Source: Arachnopeziza araneosa (Eukaryota > Ascomycota > Leotiomycetes > Helotiales > Arachnopezizaceae). From it: a stretch of DNA of 64,000 nt. The notes beneath the pieces are model-generated. The model saw nothing but the letters and a program-made list of their open reading frames with translations, had not been told where the DNA came from and ran no database searches. This document shows, piece after piece, positions 1 to 9,686 of this stretch. Location of the stretch: assembly GCA_003988855.1 (NCBI GenBank), contig QYAI01000122.1, positions 1-64,000 of the forward strand. The letters are read 5' to 3'. A program made the position numbers and the translations under genes. Positions within the stretch are counted from its first letter, which is position 1, and each line of letters starts with the position of its first letter.

Positions 1-290
1 TTGCTTTGGTTGTCTTTCCGAAATATACATATCGAGAGCTAGCTGAGGGCCAACGAGATTCTTATTTTATTGGCTGCTCCTCTGCCCCTCGTACACTATA
101 TTCGTGTTCGTGCCGTTACAGGTTTCTGCCTAGGCCCTCAGGCCTAGGTCCTGACTACCGGGTCCAACCCGTGATAGTTCTTTCGAAATATACATATCCA
201 GAGTCAGCTAGAAGCTAACGAGATTCTTATTTTATTAGCTGCTTCTTCTACTCTCGTACACTATATTCGTGTTCGTGCCATTACAAGAAT
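1..290. repeat. Direct repeat of about 105 bp, two diverged copies
   Basis: The stretch at about 14-116 recurs at about 179-285. Both copies run from CGAAATATACATATC through GATTCTTATTTTATT to CGTACACTATATTCGTGTTCGTGCC and end TTACA. Between them, at 127-150, lies a hairpin, CCTAGGCC-CTCA-GGCCTAGG. No protein can be read here. The unit resembles the edge of a retroelement or another decayed repeat, but the window starts inside it, so the class cannot be fixed. Confidence 0.6.
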
Positions 291-298
291 TGGCGAGT

Positions 299-1226
299 TT
301 ATTTCCTAGTTATAATAGATTCTGGAAAAGGAGTATTGTTCCCTGCTTGTTTATACATGTTATAATTTAACACTCGAATCTTTTCAACAAGACCATTGTC
401 TCCATCCCAAACCCGACATTCATGGTCTATTCCCCACCCATCAAAAGTTCCTTTTCCTCCAATACCGGGCCCTTCTAACGTCGCGTCTGCGGCGCACATA
501 ACTGCTTGTTTGAAATATGTAAGACAATGTTCTACATGTTCCAAGCTGGTTTTCTCGTCCAGAATCTTCGTCCAGAAGCCAACAAAGGTAACGTGCATAA
601 CTTTCAAGCAATGTAGCTGGTGATATGCTGTTACCGAGTATACTTGCTCCGCTCCTTTAGCAACATGTATATTTGGAAGGAAGCCATAATCTTCAGGCTT
701 TGGGAGGTATACAAAACCCGTGAGAGCTGAACGGGATTAGTGTCTTCGAGCAACGTCGCGGGACAATAGGCATACGTAAATTCAATCTACTCCAGGCATC
801 TTCTACCTCTTCTACGGTTCTCAGGTTTTCCAGTGATGGTGTTTCTGTCCATGTTCTTATTTCTTTCGGAACTAGAGTTTTTATTTGATTAAAGAGAGAT
901 CATTGAAGGGGTCTTATAAACTTACTTTGGGGTACGGGGGTTTTGATCAAGTTCTTCAATTCGGGAGAACGATGATGGAGTTGTAGAATCAGGGCCACAG
1001 TCTCGCAGAAACATATAAAAATCAGAAGCCATAACGTTACTGTTACGAGGAGCGACTGAGGAGGTCTCGAAAATCCATTTTCTAAAAGGGAAGCTTCCTC
1101 TGTGTCTGTAGAGGATTTTTCGTAGGTGAACTTTTCTGTGGATCCCGACGGCTCCGAAGATTCTTCAAGAGAAAGTTGTCTGTAGGCTGAAGGGCGGGAA
1201 GATTGATACGACCAGAATTTGCTCAT
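299..1226 (-). CDS. UstYa/DUF3328 family membrane oxidase-like protein (copy 1)
   Basis: Predicted exons 1226-926, 871-776 and 726-299 give 274 residues in one frame. The second intron (775-727, 49 nt, GTATGC..CTAAT..CAG) is needed to remove an in-frame stop. A serine-rich cytoplasmic N-terminus is followed by one membrane span (about residues 60-80), then a lumenal domain with the two family motifs, HQLHC and HVEHC, the second followed by MCAADATLEG. UstYa proteins (PF11807) carry out oxidative cyclisation, hydroxylation or halogenation of fungal peptides such as ustiloxin and cyclochlorotine. Both HxxHC motifs are complete, so it is probably active. The start is the ATG at 1226; further upstream only a GTG extends the frame. 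Substrate is unknown; the nearest candidate is the small peptide at 4274-4529. Confidence 0.85.
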
Positions 1227-1961
1227 CTTGATGCCACTCGCAACAGGAAGGCCAGACAAGATCACATATCATGTTCTTTTGAAATGGATTAAGGTGCACG
1301 TATCGTCTTTGAGCTCATTACTCATCGATCTAGCTACATCTATCCTCCGATTGGGCCGAGGTCAGCATGTCAGCAAGCTGACATATTCACATGTTCCAAA
1401 AAATCATCAAGAAGAGACCGAGCACACCGCTCTACGGAATAAACAAGGATGCATTTTGGAACTTCTCCCTCGAGATGAGTTACTCACAGGCCCATGATCC
1501 TCCATCCAGCAGCATACAAGTTGATAATCCCAAGGTATCCAAAAACCGACATGTGTTGAAAAAATCACGTGAGAAGCTCAATGCTGACACGGGCACGAGC
1601 GAACCTAGAAAGCCTTGGAGTTGAGGAAGGTGACACCGCAGTATGTGTGACATGATTCGTGGGAGCCTTGGATAGCGCCTGCCTAAAAGGCTCGATGCAG
1701 GACGCCTGAGAAGCTTGGCAGCCATCTTCACATTCTAGTTTCAAGGCGTCAAGTTGAGCCGTTTACTAAATCTCCCTTCACGAATAGGATACCTGACTTC
1801 TTGAAGATCATTGTAGGGAGAACAAAAAGCTGCCTAATTTACTATTATTGTTAACCGGGTAATGAAAACCTTACATGACTGCATGTAGATCATTTGAATA
1901 AATACCGAGCGCAATCACATTATCACAATGTAAATATACTACAGAAAGCGCGAAGAAGTTA
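1227..1961. other. Intergenic stretch with promoter of UstYa copy 1
   Basis: It holds GTCAGCATGTCAGC at 1361-1374, 135 bp upstream of UstYa copy 1, and a reverse copy of the core at 1580-1587. A minus-strand open stretch of 83 codons at 1480-1731 matches nothing I recognise and may be a relic. No convincing gene was found. Confidence 0.5.
1361..1374. promoter_or_regulatory. Recurrent GTCAGCAT promoter element (copy 1 promoter)
   Basis: GTCAGCATGTCAGC, 135 bp upstream of the UstYa copy 1 start. The first 12 bases are identical to 4683-4694 in the peptide/UstYa copy 2 promoter. Function as a binding site is inferred from recurrence only. Confidence 0.45.
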
Positions 1962-3043
1962 TCAATATTCGATGCTTGCATTTAAGTCGGTCCCTTCTTC
2001 AATCAGCAAGAGAATTATTTCTTCGGAACCAACATCTACAGCAGTGTGCAGTGGTGTCAACCCTTCACAGTCTGCAACCTCTGTATCAGCACCCAATTCG
2101 AGCAGCTTCTCAACTATTGGCCTGTGAGACTTCCTAATAGCATAATGTATTGCTGTGCGTCCAAAGTCATCAGGTGCGTCTATCTCAGCCCCATGATTAA
2201 GAAGAAGCTCCAATGCCTTAAGGTCACCTCGTTCAGCGCAAAAATGCAGTATCAGTCTGCTTTTTCTTCTCTTTTTAGACAAATTTCCGACAAACTCTGT
2301 TTCCGTTTCTGCTTTGTTCAAATCATGCGAACAGGGAGATATCTGGTTATAGCTAGACATGTAGTCTAAAGCAGCGGCTGGTTCGGCAGTTTTTATCTAT
2401 CTCGGTCAGCACGAGAAGCATCATTCAAAGAATAGAGCAAAATATACCATAAGATCAATCTTAGATGTATGGTCTGTTTCTGCTGATACTTGAGCTTTTG
2501 GACTTCTTAACTGACCCACCGATTGTGGGGTAGGTAGGGCCTGAATGATGCCAACCGGGTTGCTTAGCGGGCTCTTTACTCCATTTTTAAATGGAGAGGA
2601 AAAGTCTAGATCACTGCTGAAAAATATATCTTCGTACATTCTTGCGGTAACAGGGGTATCCACATCAAGAGATGGATCCTCGGTTATTGCAGTGATTGGT
2701 ACAGTGCTTGTATTGTGTTGCTTCTTTGATTTCTCGTTTGTGTATGACAGACAACAAGGCGAGAACGTGTTCGGTGATATTTCTTCAAGGGTTTCACTCA
2801 TAGGAGGATAGCTTGTAACTTTTCCTTGGGAGCCCAAGATTAACTTGTTATCTTGAATCGATTTTTTGATTTCGTGTTGTTGCTCGAGTAGTGCTCGTCT
2901 TTGTCCTGTAAGGCTATTAGTAAAGTAATTCGCTACTTAGACAAGAAGCATCGCTTCATGCGAGACTCACGTCGCTTTCTTTGAGCTAACCGATTTTGCA
3001 TTCGTCGTCTCTCGAGAGCTGTCTCATCTTGCTGTTGAATCAT
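1962..3043 (-). CDS. bANK-type transcription factor: basic region plus ankyrin repeats
   Basis: Exons 3043-2971, 2905-2448 and 2396-1962 join in frame to 321 residues. The first 30 residues carry a bZIP-like basic region (ERRRMQNRLAQRKRR, split by intron 1) without a clear leucine zipper. The middle is Ser/Thr/Pro-rich. The last 100 residues hold about three ankyrin repeats, with LLLNHGAEIDAPDDFGRTAIHYA, given in part, the clearest. This pairing defines the bANK regulators known from secondary-metabolite clusters, ToxE of the HC-toxin locus and APS2 of the apicidin locus. It lies inside the first UstYa group, so a pathway-specific activator role is likely but inferred. The N-terminus is the first ATG in the basic-region frame; an earlier ATG is stopped within four codons. 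Confidence 0.8.
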
Positions 3044-4273
3044 CTTGATAACATGCCCCTATATTCGCAGTCTACCCAAATCTCTCAGAGCCCGTGAGAG
3101 CTGTTCACATAATTTCCTCAGGTTCATGAAATTCCTCACCATGGCTTTTCATCAGGATTTCGGCCCGATTACATACCTTGTGTCTCACCTCGGAGTCTAT
3201 AAAAATCAGCTTGTGTTAGGTGTAGCGAGTTCAGGTACCGATCGAACCCATAAAGGCATTGTTATCGAATAGAATGCAGTTCTACCCATGTCATCGTAAA
3301 GCGTATATGCAAGCAATGACTGGGTTGAGACTGCCGATTAGATATACTAGCGCCGGTGCTTACGACCCAACCAACCAATATCGCTCGGACGGAAATAATT
3401 TACTCGAGACTTCTCGTGTTGTTTTCCTCTCACAACTCCAACAATGCAACTTCAAATTAATTAAGTCAGCTTATTCTTGCACTGCCAGCGTACGTTGCCT
3501 GTGATATTGTGACACTGGGCGGCCGCAAAGTTTTGTACGCACAATTCCGCAAGAAGCGATTTGGCTTCATTCTTGCTTATAACTCGCCTATTATGTGATG
3601 GCCAAGGTGAAGAAAAGGGTTATGAAAGCGTTATGAGAGTGAATAGATAAGATTTTCAAGAGGAGCCTATGTCCGAAAGAGTACGAAAATTCCCGCCAAA
3701 GTCACCGTCCTACAGGCTTTGACTAACAAAGATGCTACGGTACCTTGTCCGCCTTACTCGCTTATCTTCAGCGCCTTAACGTTACTTTAAGCTCAGAAAA
3801 GAGATTGCAGGCTTTGTATTGGTAGAGTGCCTTTACATTATAGCGAGTTAAAATGAACGGCTTACCGTAGGGCAGCACTAGCGTGTTCAGGGGACGGGTA
3901 GGATCCGACACCATGTAGGACAATGAATTTTGGCAGGAACCTCCGTACAGAACATCCTTGAAAATCGACATAGAGACCTTGCAAACCATTTATCCTGTGC
4001 CATATCTCGTGTACCCAGCTGGTCCACAATAGGGGTAAAGACATAGATTTGAAGACAGAAGAGGAGAATATTCAGTAGACGATGTTCATTCAATCATGAC
4101 TATCTAAGCTGTCATAAACTAGGTTCGTTTATGGAAAAGTCAGGTTGATAAAAAGCATCGACAACCGCCAAAGTCTCCCACGCCCACCTAAATCACCAGT
4201 GTACCAAGATCCACTAATCCGAATCATTTGAAGAGAAGTTGACCTGTTCGAATTCTGTGGATTTTGGACCAGT
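3044..4273. other. Intergenic stretch with a decayed MITE-like repeat
   Basis: No gene was recognised. Several open stretches under 82 codons lack family signals. Positions 3881-3948 are a diverged reverse copy of one arm of the inverted-repeat element at 27971-28114, and 3690-3725 may be its other arm. Confidence 0.5.
3881..3948 (-). repeat. Partial, diverged copy of the 27971-28114 MITE-like element
   Basis: Read on the minus strand this segment matches the left arm of the element at 27971, sharing TACGGAGGTTCC, GGTGTCGGA, CCTACCCG and CCCCTGAACACGC, with scattered substitutions. It shows the repeat family has at least two members here. Confidence 0.65.
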
Positions 4274-4529
4274 CTACCAGCAGGCATACAATTGGTTCGA
4301 GATCTCATCCACCTCCGTAATCTTATTTCCGTCAGTAGACTCCAGGTCTTTGGCAGTCAAAGTCAACCCCTCAGCTGGACTCCTTTAGTACTCTGATTAT
4401 ATATCGAATGCCGGTTTATTATGCGTTCTGAGAGAATTACTTACGAAGGGCATCACGTTTGAGTTTAGAGCATCCAGGCATCGCAGATGCAACAGCAGCG
4501 AGCATAGTGAGGACGTAGACAATCTTCAT
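4274..4529 (-). CDS. Small secreted peptide, candidate RiPP precursor
   Basis: Not visible as one long reading frame. ATG at 4529; exon 4529-4445; intron 4444-4375 (GTAAGT donor, TACTAA-like branch point, CAG acceptor); exon 4374-4274; 61 residues. Residues 1-16 form a signal peptide (MKIVYVLTMLAAVASA). A Lys-Arg Kex2 site lies at 24-25 (KLKRDAL). A polar, acidic linker follows and the chain ends ISNQLYACW. UstYa pathways act on secreted, Kex2-processed precursors whose cores contain aromatic residues. A C-terminal Tyr-Ala-Cys-Trp would offer cross-linking sites. Unlike ustiloxin or phomopsin precursors there is one core, not a tandem series. It is divergent from UstYa copy 2 across 418 bp. 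The precursor role is inferred; a small effector or orphan secreted protein is the alternative. Confidence 0.6.
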
Positions 4530-4947
4530 GATGACGACGGAGTAGACTTGGTTGAACTGATATCTGGAATTTCTGAATTGTGATTGGTGAATATGTGCTG
4601 GGTGTCCGAGTCGAATCAGAATGTCGGGGATTCTTGTTCCCTTATGACCGTTTCGAATGACACAGTCATTTAGAGAGACTCAGTCAGCATGTCACGCAGT
4701 TATCAAGTGTCATACTTGATGACATTACATTGTCATCATACAAGACGGTAAGGAGTTTATCTGTCAGCAGAAGGCGCAGCCACTAACAATTCTACAATGC
4801 AAACGTGCTTGCTGGTTCAACATTACATGGCTCTTACAAGCGAGTAACCTCCCACAATTGTCACTATGTTTTTACCAGTTCTCAGCATGCATCAAGAACT
4901 GTGAAATCTTCCTCTCTTCATATTTCCCCGATACGCTATCCTTTATT
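4530..4947. promoter_or_regulatory. Bidirectional promoter between peptide gene and UstYa copy 2
   Basis: A 418 bp head-to-head spacer. It contains GTCAGCATGTCA at 4683-4694, a perfect inverted pair TGATGAC (4717-4723) and GTCATCA (4732-4738), and a GTCAGCAG at 4765. The same element types recur at 7658-7700. Shared control of both genes is inferred. Confidence 0.5.
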
Positions 4948-6081
4948 ATGCCTTTAGGCCAGTCCACGAGGAGCTCATCCTCCGAAAACTTGGAGGAATT
5001 GGAAAATAACGAGGATGCTAGTTTGCTAGGCTTGGGAGTTAAGGGAAAACCTAAAACTTCCTGGGTACGCTCGAATTGGCATATTGCATCACTCTATGCC
5101 TCGAACTTAACGCTCTTGATGCTGGTTTTCATATTAGCTCTCCATACTTATCACAGAAATGGCTACGACCCCTCGACTCAGGTATACTGTAAGTGCATGG
5201 AAGTAATCCAAGAATCTTAAAACTTAGCTAAATCCGAGTCAGCTCCCGCAAATAGCGCTGTCGAGTATATAAAGGAGCACAAGTTCCGAGCAGCGCTCTT
5301 CAACAACACGCCATATATGGGTTATCCGACCGATGAAACTGATAAACTTTGGTCAGACCTTTACAATTGCAAGTTGCCACAGATCCGCTATTATAGTCGC
5401 TAACAATATATAGTTGGGATCTCCAAGATCTCAGAAGCAGAAGCGAAGAAACTTCCTAACCCAACACTTCCGATCACTGGCACTCATGAGTACGTCATCG
5501 AGCTTGATGTGTGGCATGAACTACACTGCTTGAATGATTTGAGGAAACTTTTGTATCCGGAAAGATTTGAAGGAATGGATTCTCTCAAGGACGAGAATGG
5601 TACTATACAGAGAGACCATGATATGTTTCGACATTGGGGTTGGTATCTCATTTCATTGAATGCAGGTCGCTTGACTGAAGATCTCTGTTAACAACGAACA
5701 GATCATTGCATCGATTCTCTTCGTCAGACACTTATGTGTCATGCTGATGTTGCGCCTATCCCTTTTCACGTCAATGTACCAAGTGCAAAGGGGATATTCC
5801 CTCGCTTAGCAACCACACACACCTGCCGCAATTTCACAAAGATACAAGAGTGGGCAAAGGATCATACAGTGGGAGATTGGAACTTCAACCTGACCAGGGC
5901 AGAAGCTCAGCAAATAATTAATAGCGCAGATTTTGATCAAAGTCCAGATGAGGATATCGAGTTTCTCTATTCCATGTTCCCTGGAATGCCCTGGTTCAAG
6001 CATTGGCAAGAGAATCCCAAGGAGGCTGCAGAGTTAAGGGAAAAGTTTGGACTTGACGAAAACGGTCACCCAATGGGATAG
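4948..6081 (+). CDS. UstYa/DUF3328 family membrane oxidase-like protein (copy 2)
   Basis: Exons 4948-5188, 5228-5368, 5414-5638 and 5702-6081 give 328 residues with frame kept. The third exon is reached by a GC-AG intron (5369-5413, TGCAAGT donor). The Ser-rich N-terminus is followed by a membrane span (about 50-70), then the lumenal domain. The first motif is HELHC. The second, HWDHC, is created only when the intron at 5639-5701 is removed, and is followed by LMCHADV and HTCRNF. Both motifs are complete, predicting an active copper- or metal-dependent oxidase of the UstYa type. It shares its promoter region with the small secreted peptide at 4274-4529 and is the best candidate to modify it. 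ATG 4948 was chosen because the upstream extension has no ATG. Confidence 0.85.
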
Positions 6082-6448
6082 TCCAAAGAAAAATTCCGTA
6101 GATAAATGCTAAGTCAATATGAGATTTCTAATCAATTTGTCACCGGCCTCGCACTTGTAGCTTCTCGCTCATCCCCACAAATCTATAATTCATGCCGAGT
6201 ACCCATCCTTGGGATTGTATCCATATAGATATTCTATGTCAGCTACTTCTCTTCTCGGTATTTTGGCCATTTCATACTAATACATGCCCTCCGTTGTATG
6301 AGGGAATTAGGCAACATAAGAACCTGCAATTCAACTTGTTTCATCTGAGACGTACCTAATTCATTGATCAAAAGACAACGGAATGGAGCAAAACTTTTAA
6401 TATAACTTCTAATATTTCTATTTCTTCTCCAGCTGTGACTACTTATTT
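6082..6448. other. Convergent intergenic spacer
   Basis: This is a 367 bp tail-to-tail spacer between UstYa copies 2 and 3. It is AT-rich and presumably holds both 3' ends. Nothing else was seen. Confidence 0.5.
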
Positions 6449-7502
6449 CTAAGCAACCTCTCCACTATCAAAGTCTCCATCATCGGTATGATTCAAAAAC
6501 CATCCATGAACCTCCTTGAATCTGTGATTAGAAGTACGATACGGATATTTCTCGGGCCTGGTGAGTTCCTCGAACGCCCTTTCGTCCAAACCATTCTTGC
6601 TTTGCCACTTTGCTATAGCATCAAAGTTCTTACACTGGTGATTTATCTGAAAGTCGGGCCAAGGGTGCTCAAGTACATCAACCCAGAAGTGCGTATAGAT
6701 ATCAGTATTTGCACTGCACATGATGTTCTGCATCAAAAGATGTATACAGTGTGACAAATGTACTCTGTGAAACATCGGGGTGTCGCTAAAACCATTCGGG
6801 TATTTTTCCCCGTAGTAATGGTCAAAATATGCCTCTCTCCGCAATGCATCTAGGCAGTGAAGATGGTGAAAAACATCAACGCGTCCAAAGTACATATCTT
6901 TTCCGAGCCCCCAAGACTCGGGAATCTGAACTGACTGGGCTGGATCTTTTCCTGTGGCGAGTACTCTGTCCTTCGTAATAGCGACAGGTCTAGTATCAAC
7001 CAGCTCTCGCCATGCTCGGTCGACCTCCGGGCTTGGTTCCTGGCGAAATATATTCAAAGGATTGGAAGGAACGAAAGTTGTATCCATCTGCTTTTGTTTA
7101 AGTTCGACGATGGTGTCATCCAGAATTGGGGCTAAGCCGTGTTAGCCGTGTTAGCCGTGTTAGATAGCATGAGCAGCGACGTCGTTGGATTGACTTACAG
7201 GGCATGGAGACTTTTTTAAGAAGATAATTGATCGACTTCTCTGAACCTTCATTGGTCATTGTGTTCCAATTCCTCAGCGATAACACAAACAGGAGCACCG
7301 AAAAAATGAAGAGGATTATATTCAATGAAAACCAAAATGCTAATTTTGACTTTCGAGTTTCTTTCCGTTCAATCAGCCCTGCGTCTTTTAGAAGAGACTT
7401 CAAGGTTGTAGCCTGCTTCTCAACAGCAAGATCATCTTCGGAATCGAGGTCCCCTACAGCACTGTAGCGAAGACTGCTGGCGTTTTCAAAGAATCTGCGC
7501 AT
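6449..7502 (-). CDS. UstYa/DUF3328 family membrane oxidase-like protein (copy 3)
   Basis: Exons 7502-7199 and 7131-6449 give 328 residues. One membrane span (about residues 56-78, AFWFSLNIILFIFSVLLFVL) follows a charged cytoplasmic tail. The lumenal part has VDRAWREL, the first motif HHLHC and the second HLSHC, followed by NIMCSANTDI and NHQCKNF. Both motifs are complete. It is divergent from copy 4 over 467 bp and convergent with copy 2. The single intron has its branch-point region (CTAACACGG) repeated three times just before the acceptor. The start is the ATG at 7502; the frame upstream extends only from a non-ATG codon. Confidence 0.87.
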
Positions 7503-7969
7503 GTTGCTGATAATTGTTGAAAACAAACACCGTTATTCTGAACCAAGATTCCATCAAATATGTCCAGGGGCATACACTCGCGCAAGAATCGGGGGCAAGC
7601 TAACTGGGTGGAAATTCAGGCGAACATCCGATTCGCTTAAGGCCTGACCGCAGTCAGTGATGACTGCTGATAGCAACAAATTGTCATCAGCGGTCAGCAT
7701 GGAAATTGTACACAGGAATTTGTGCAATCAATTTCCCGCGTCCCATGTCGGATACCGCAGGGAAGATGTAAGTAATGCAACCAGACTTAGCAGGACTCCA
7801 CTGAACTTTCGAAACCAGTACCTGAAGTGGCTGCTACAAGGGACAGAGTTCGACTGCAGGCTACCCACTGCCAACTATCTGGAGCGCACTTACCATCTCG
7901 ATACTAGTACTTCTCTCACACAGGTAGAATCCTCAACTACACCTGGCTGATCAAAGTGGACTTGAAACA
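7503..7969. promoter_or_regulatory. Bidirectional promoter between UstYa copies 3 and 4
   Basis: A 467 bp head-to-head spacer. It holds a nested inverted array: TGACCGC (7645-7651), TGATGAC (7658-7664), GTCATCA (7683-7689) and GCGGTCA (7690-7696), overlapping GTCAGCAT at 7693-7700. The same TGATGAC/GTCATCA pair plus GTCAGCAT occurs in the spacer at 4530-4947. Confidence 0.5.
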
Positions 7970-8788
7970 ATGGACTCAATAAACTTGTCGAGGTCAAATA
8001 TTTCTTATCATCTGGCAAGAACAGAAGCTAATGAAATGGTGTCACCGTATGATTGTCACCAACGGAAGGTCTTGTGGCGGTGGTTGACTAGCTTCTTGCT
8101 GATCGTAAGTGTTGCAATACTGGAAGCTGTGGCTCTTCAAAGGAAGTACGAAGGCTGGAGCCGGCCTTCAGGATCAACATATATAATTACGAATAGTCTT
8201 CTCGAACCAGGTACGTTTCTGCAATGATTCTTGAACAATAAGCTCATTTGAAAAATGATTAGAGCACCAAAGTCAAGTAAATTTCAATCCCCACCCTGCC
8301 TTCCATCACCTAAAATCTGAACCCCATGCCCAAGCAGCATGGCTGATGTACAACCTACGTATGTTCTACTACCCTCCGAGTATGATGCAATCGCCGAAAC
8401 TCAACACTGACAATTCTCCAACTCTTCAGCAGGGCTGGTCGAGATCACAGACCCTCTAGTTCGATTTCTCTCTGAGAACACAAGCTCGACAGCTAGAAAG
8501 CATCGTTTTTCACTCTCAGTTTTTCACCAACTACACTGCTTGCAAGCTTTGCAAACCTCGATTATGCATCTAGCAAGAGAGAGAAATGAGACTTCCTCTC
8601 ATACTGCACATGCATATCATTGTTTTGATTATTTAAGACATAATGTTATGTGCGCTGGAGACATGACTTTAGAGAGCCCAATGAATGCAAAGAATGGTAT
8701 GCCAATGTGGGCTGGAACGCTTCATATATGTAGAAGCTGGGAAGAAATTGCCAGGTGGCAGAGTGAGTACTTTAGTCCAATGGTCTAG
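7970..8788 (+). CDS. UstYa/DUF3328 family membrane oxidase-like protein (copy 4)
   Basis: Exons 7970-8210, 8263-8358 and 8430-8788 give 231 residues. A membrane span (about 43-62) precedes a short lumenal domain with first motif HQLHC (context SVFHQLHCLQAL) and second motif HAYHC (context YLRHNVMCAGDMTLES), then a final HICRSW. Both metal motifs are intact. The gene is tail-to-tail with copy 5, 77 bp between stops, and both share the unusual MCAGDMTLES block, so the two are likely relatives that diverged after a local inverted duplication. Active oxidase is inferred; substrate unknown. Confidence 0.85.
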
Positions 8789-8865
8789 GTGAATGGGTAA
8801 TGTAGAGGTTAGAAGAATATTGCGGCAGACAGGCCGCCCATATTTGAAACCTATGTATAGCTTTC

Positions 8866-9686
8866 TTATTGTGTACTCCAAATATCACTAAATCCCACCG
8901 AAAGAGACTTCTGCCACTTCGCAAGCTGGTCCCAATTGCGGCAGGTATGTATAACTGATTCTTCCTCTTCCCTCTTTGCCTGATTCGCTACTCCACCCTG
9001 AGACTCGAGTGTCATGTCTCCCGCACACATAGCGCTTTGTCTCAGGTAATCAACACAATCTTCCATCTGTCTCAGTTTCTTCTCTGAATCAAGATAAGAC
9101 TGGGTATCATTACTCCAGAACTCCATATACATGATCTGAAGGTCTTTCAGGCAGCTTAGCTGATGGAACGCAGATGGCAAGAAAATGTTTGGGAGTTCTA
9201 CTGCAGCATGAGCAAGATTGGAAGCGCTTGAATTCTCGATCATGATGAAACCAGCTAAAATGAGCTTTAAATAATCTTCTTATCCAAAATTCTCGGAATG
9301 AGACTCACGCAATTCATAAATATTCCATGCCATCTTTGCACTTTCTACGTCTTTTATGTCATAGAATGAATGGTCGCGATGAAATGAGGTTTGAATGAGG
9401 TTATCTATAGCAAGTAAGACACTAATCAATCATGCTGTAGAGTTTCGAGCGACGGACCGGTTGGTGGTGAGCTTTTGGGGAAAGGGTTATCACTTCTTCC
9501 GACCGGAAGTAAAAGAGCGGTAGTCTCGATGATAACAATGATGAAGAATATAACGCTTCCAGCTTTCCAAAGCTTTTGATATGTACTCCTTGACATAAAC
9601 TGGAAATCTTTCTCGGACTCCCCCGAAGAATCGCTGTTCGGCATGGTGTCGAAGGAAGCGGGAGTTGTAAAAATCACCTCTTTCAT
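8866..9686 (-). CDS. UstYa/DUF3328 family protein with degenerate metal motifs (copy 5)
   Basis: Exons 9686-9458, 9404-9309 and 9254-8866 give 237 residues. An ATG at 9644 is an alternative start. The exon 1 donor (GTCCGT) is weak, so that junction is the least certain. One membrane span lies at about 41-60. The lumenal domain is full length, but the first motif reads HQLSC instead of HxxHC, and the second reads QMEDC, having lost both histidines. MCAGDMTLES and HTCRNW are kept. Three of four motif histidines are gone while the frame is intact, so it is likely expressed but not catalytic alone. It may be a partner subunit, since UstYa proteins are often needed in pairs, or an early pseudogene. 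Confidence 0.75.

Noticed and set aside
1480..1731. Minus-strand 83-codon frame with a hydrophobic middle part
   Set aside because: No family signal, no partner exons with consistent phase, and it lies in the upstream region of UstYa copy 1.
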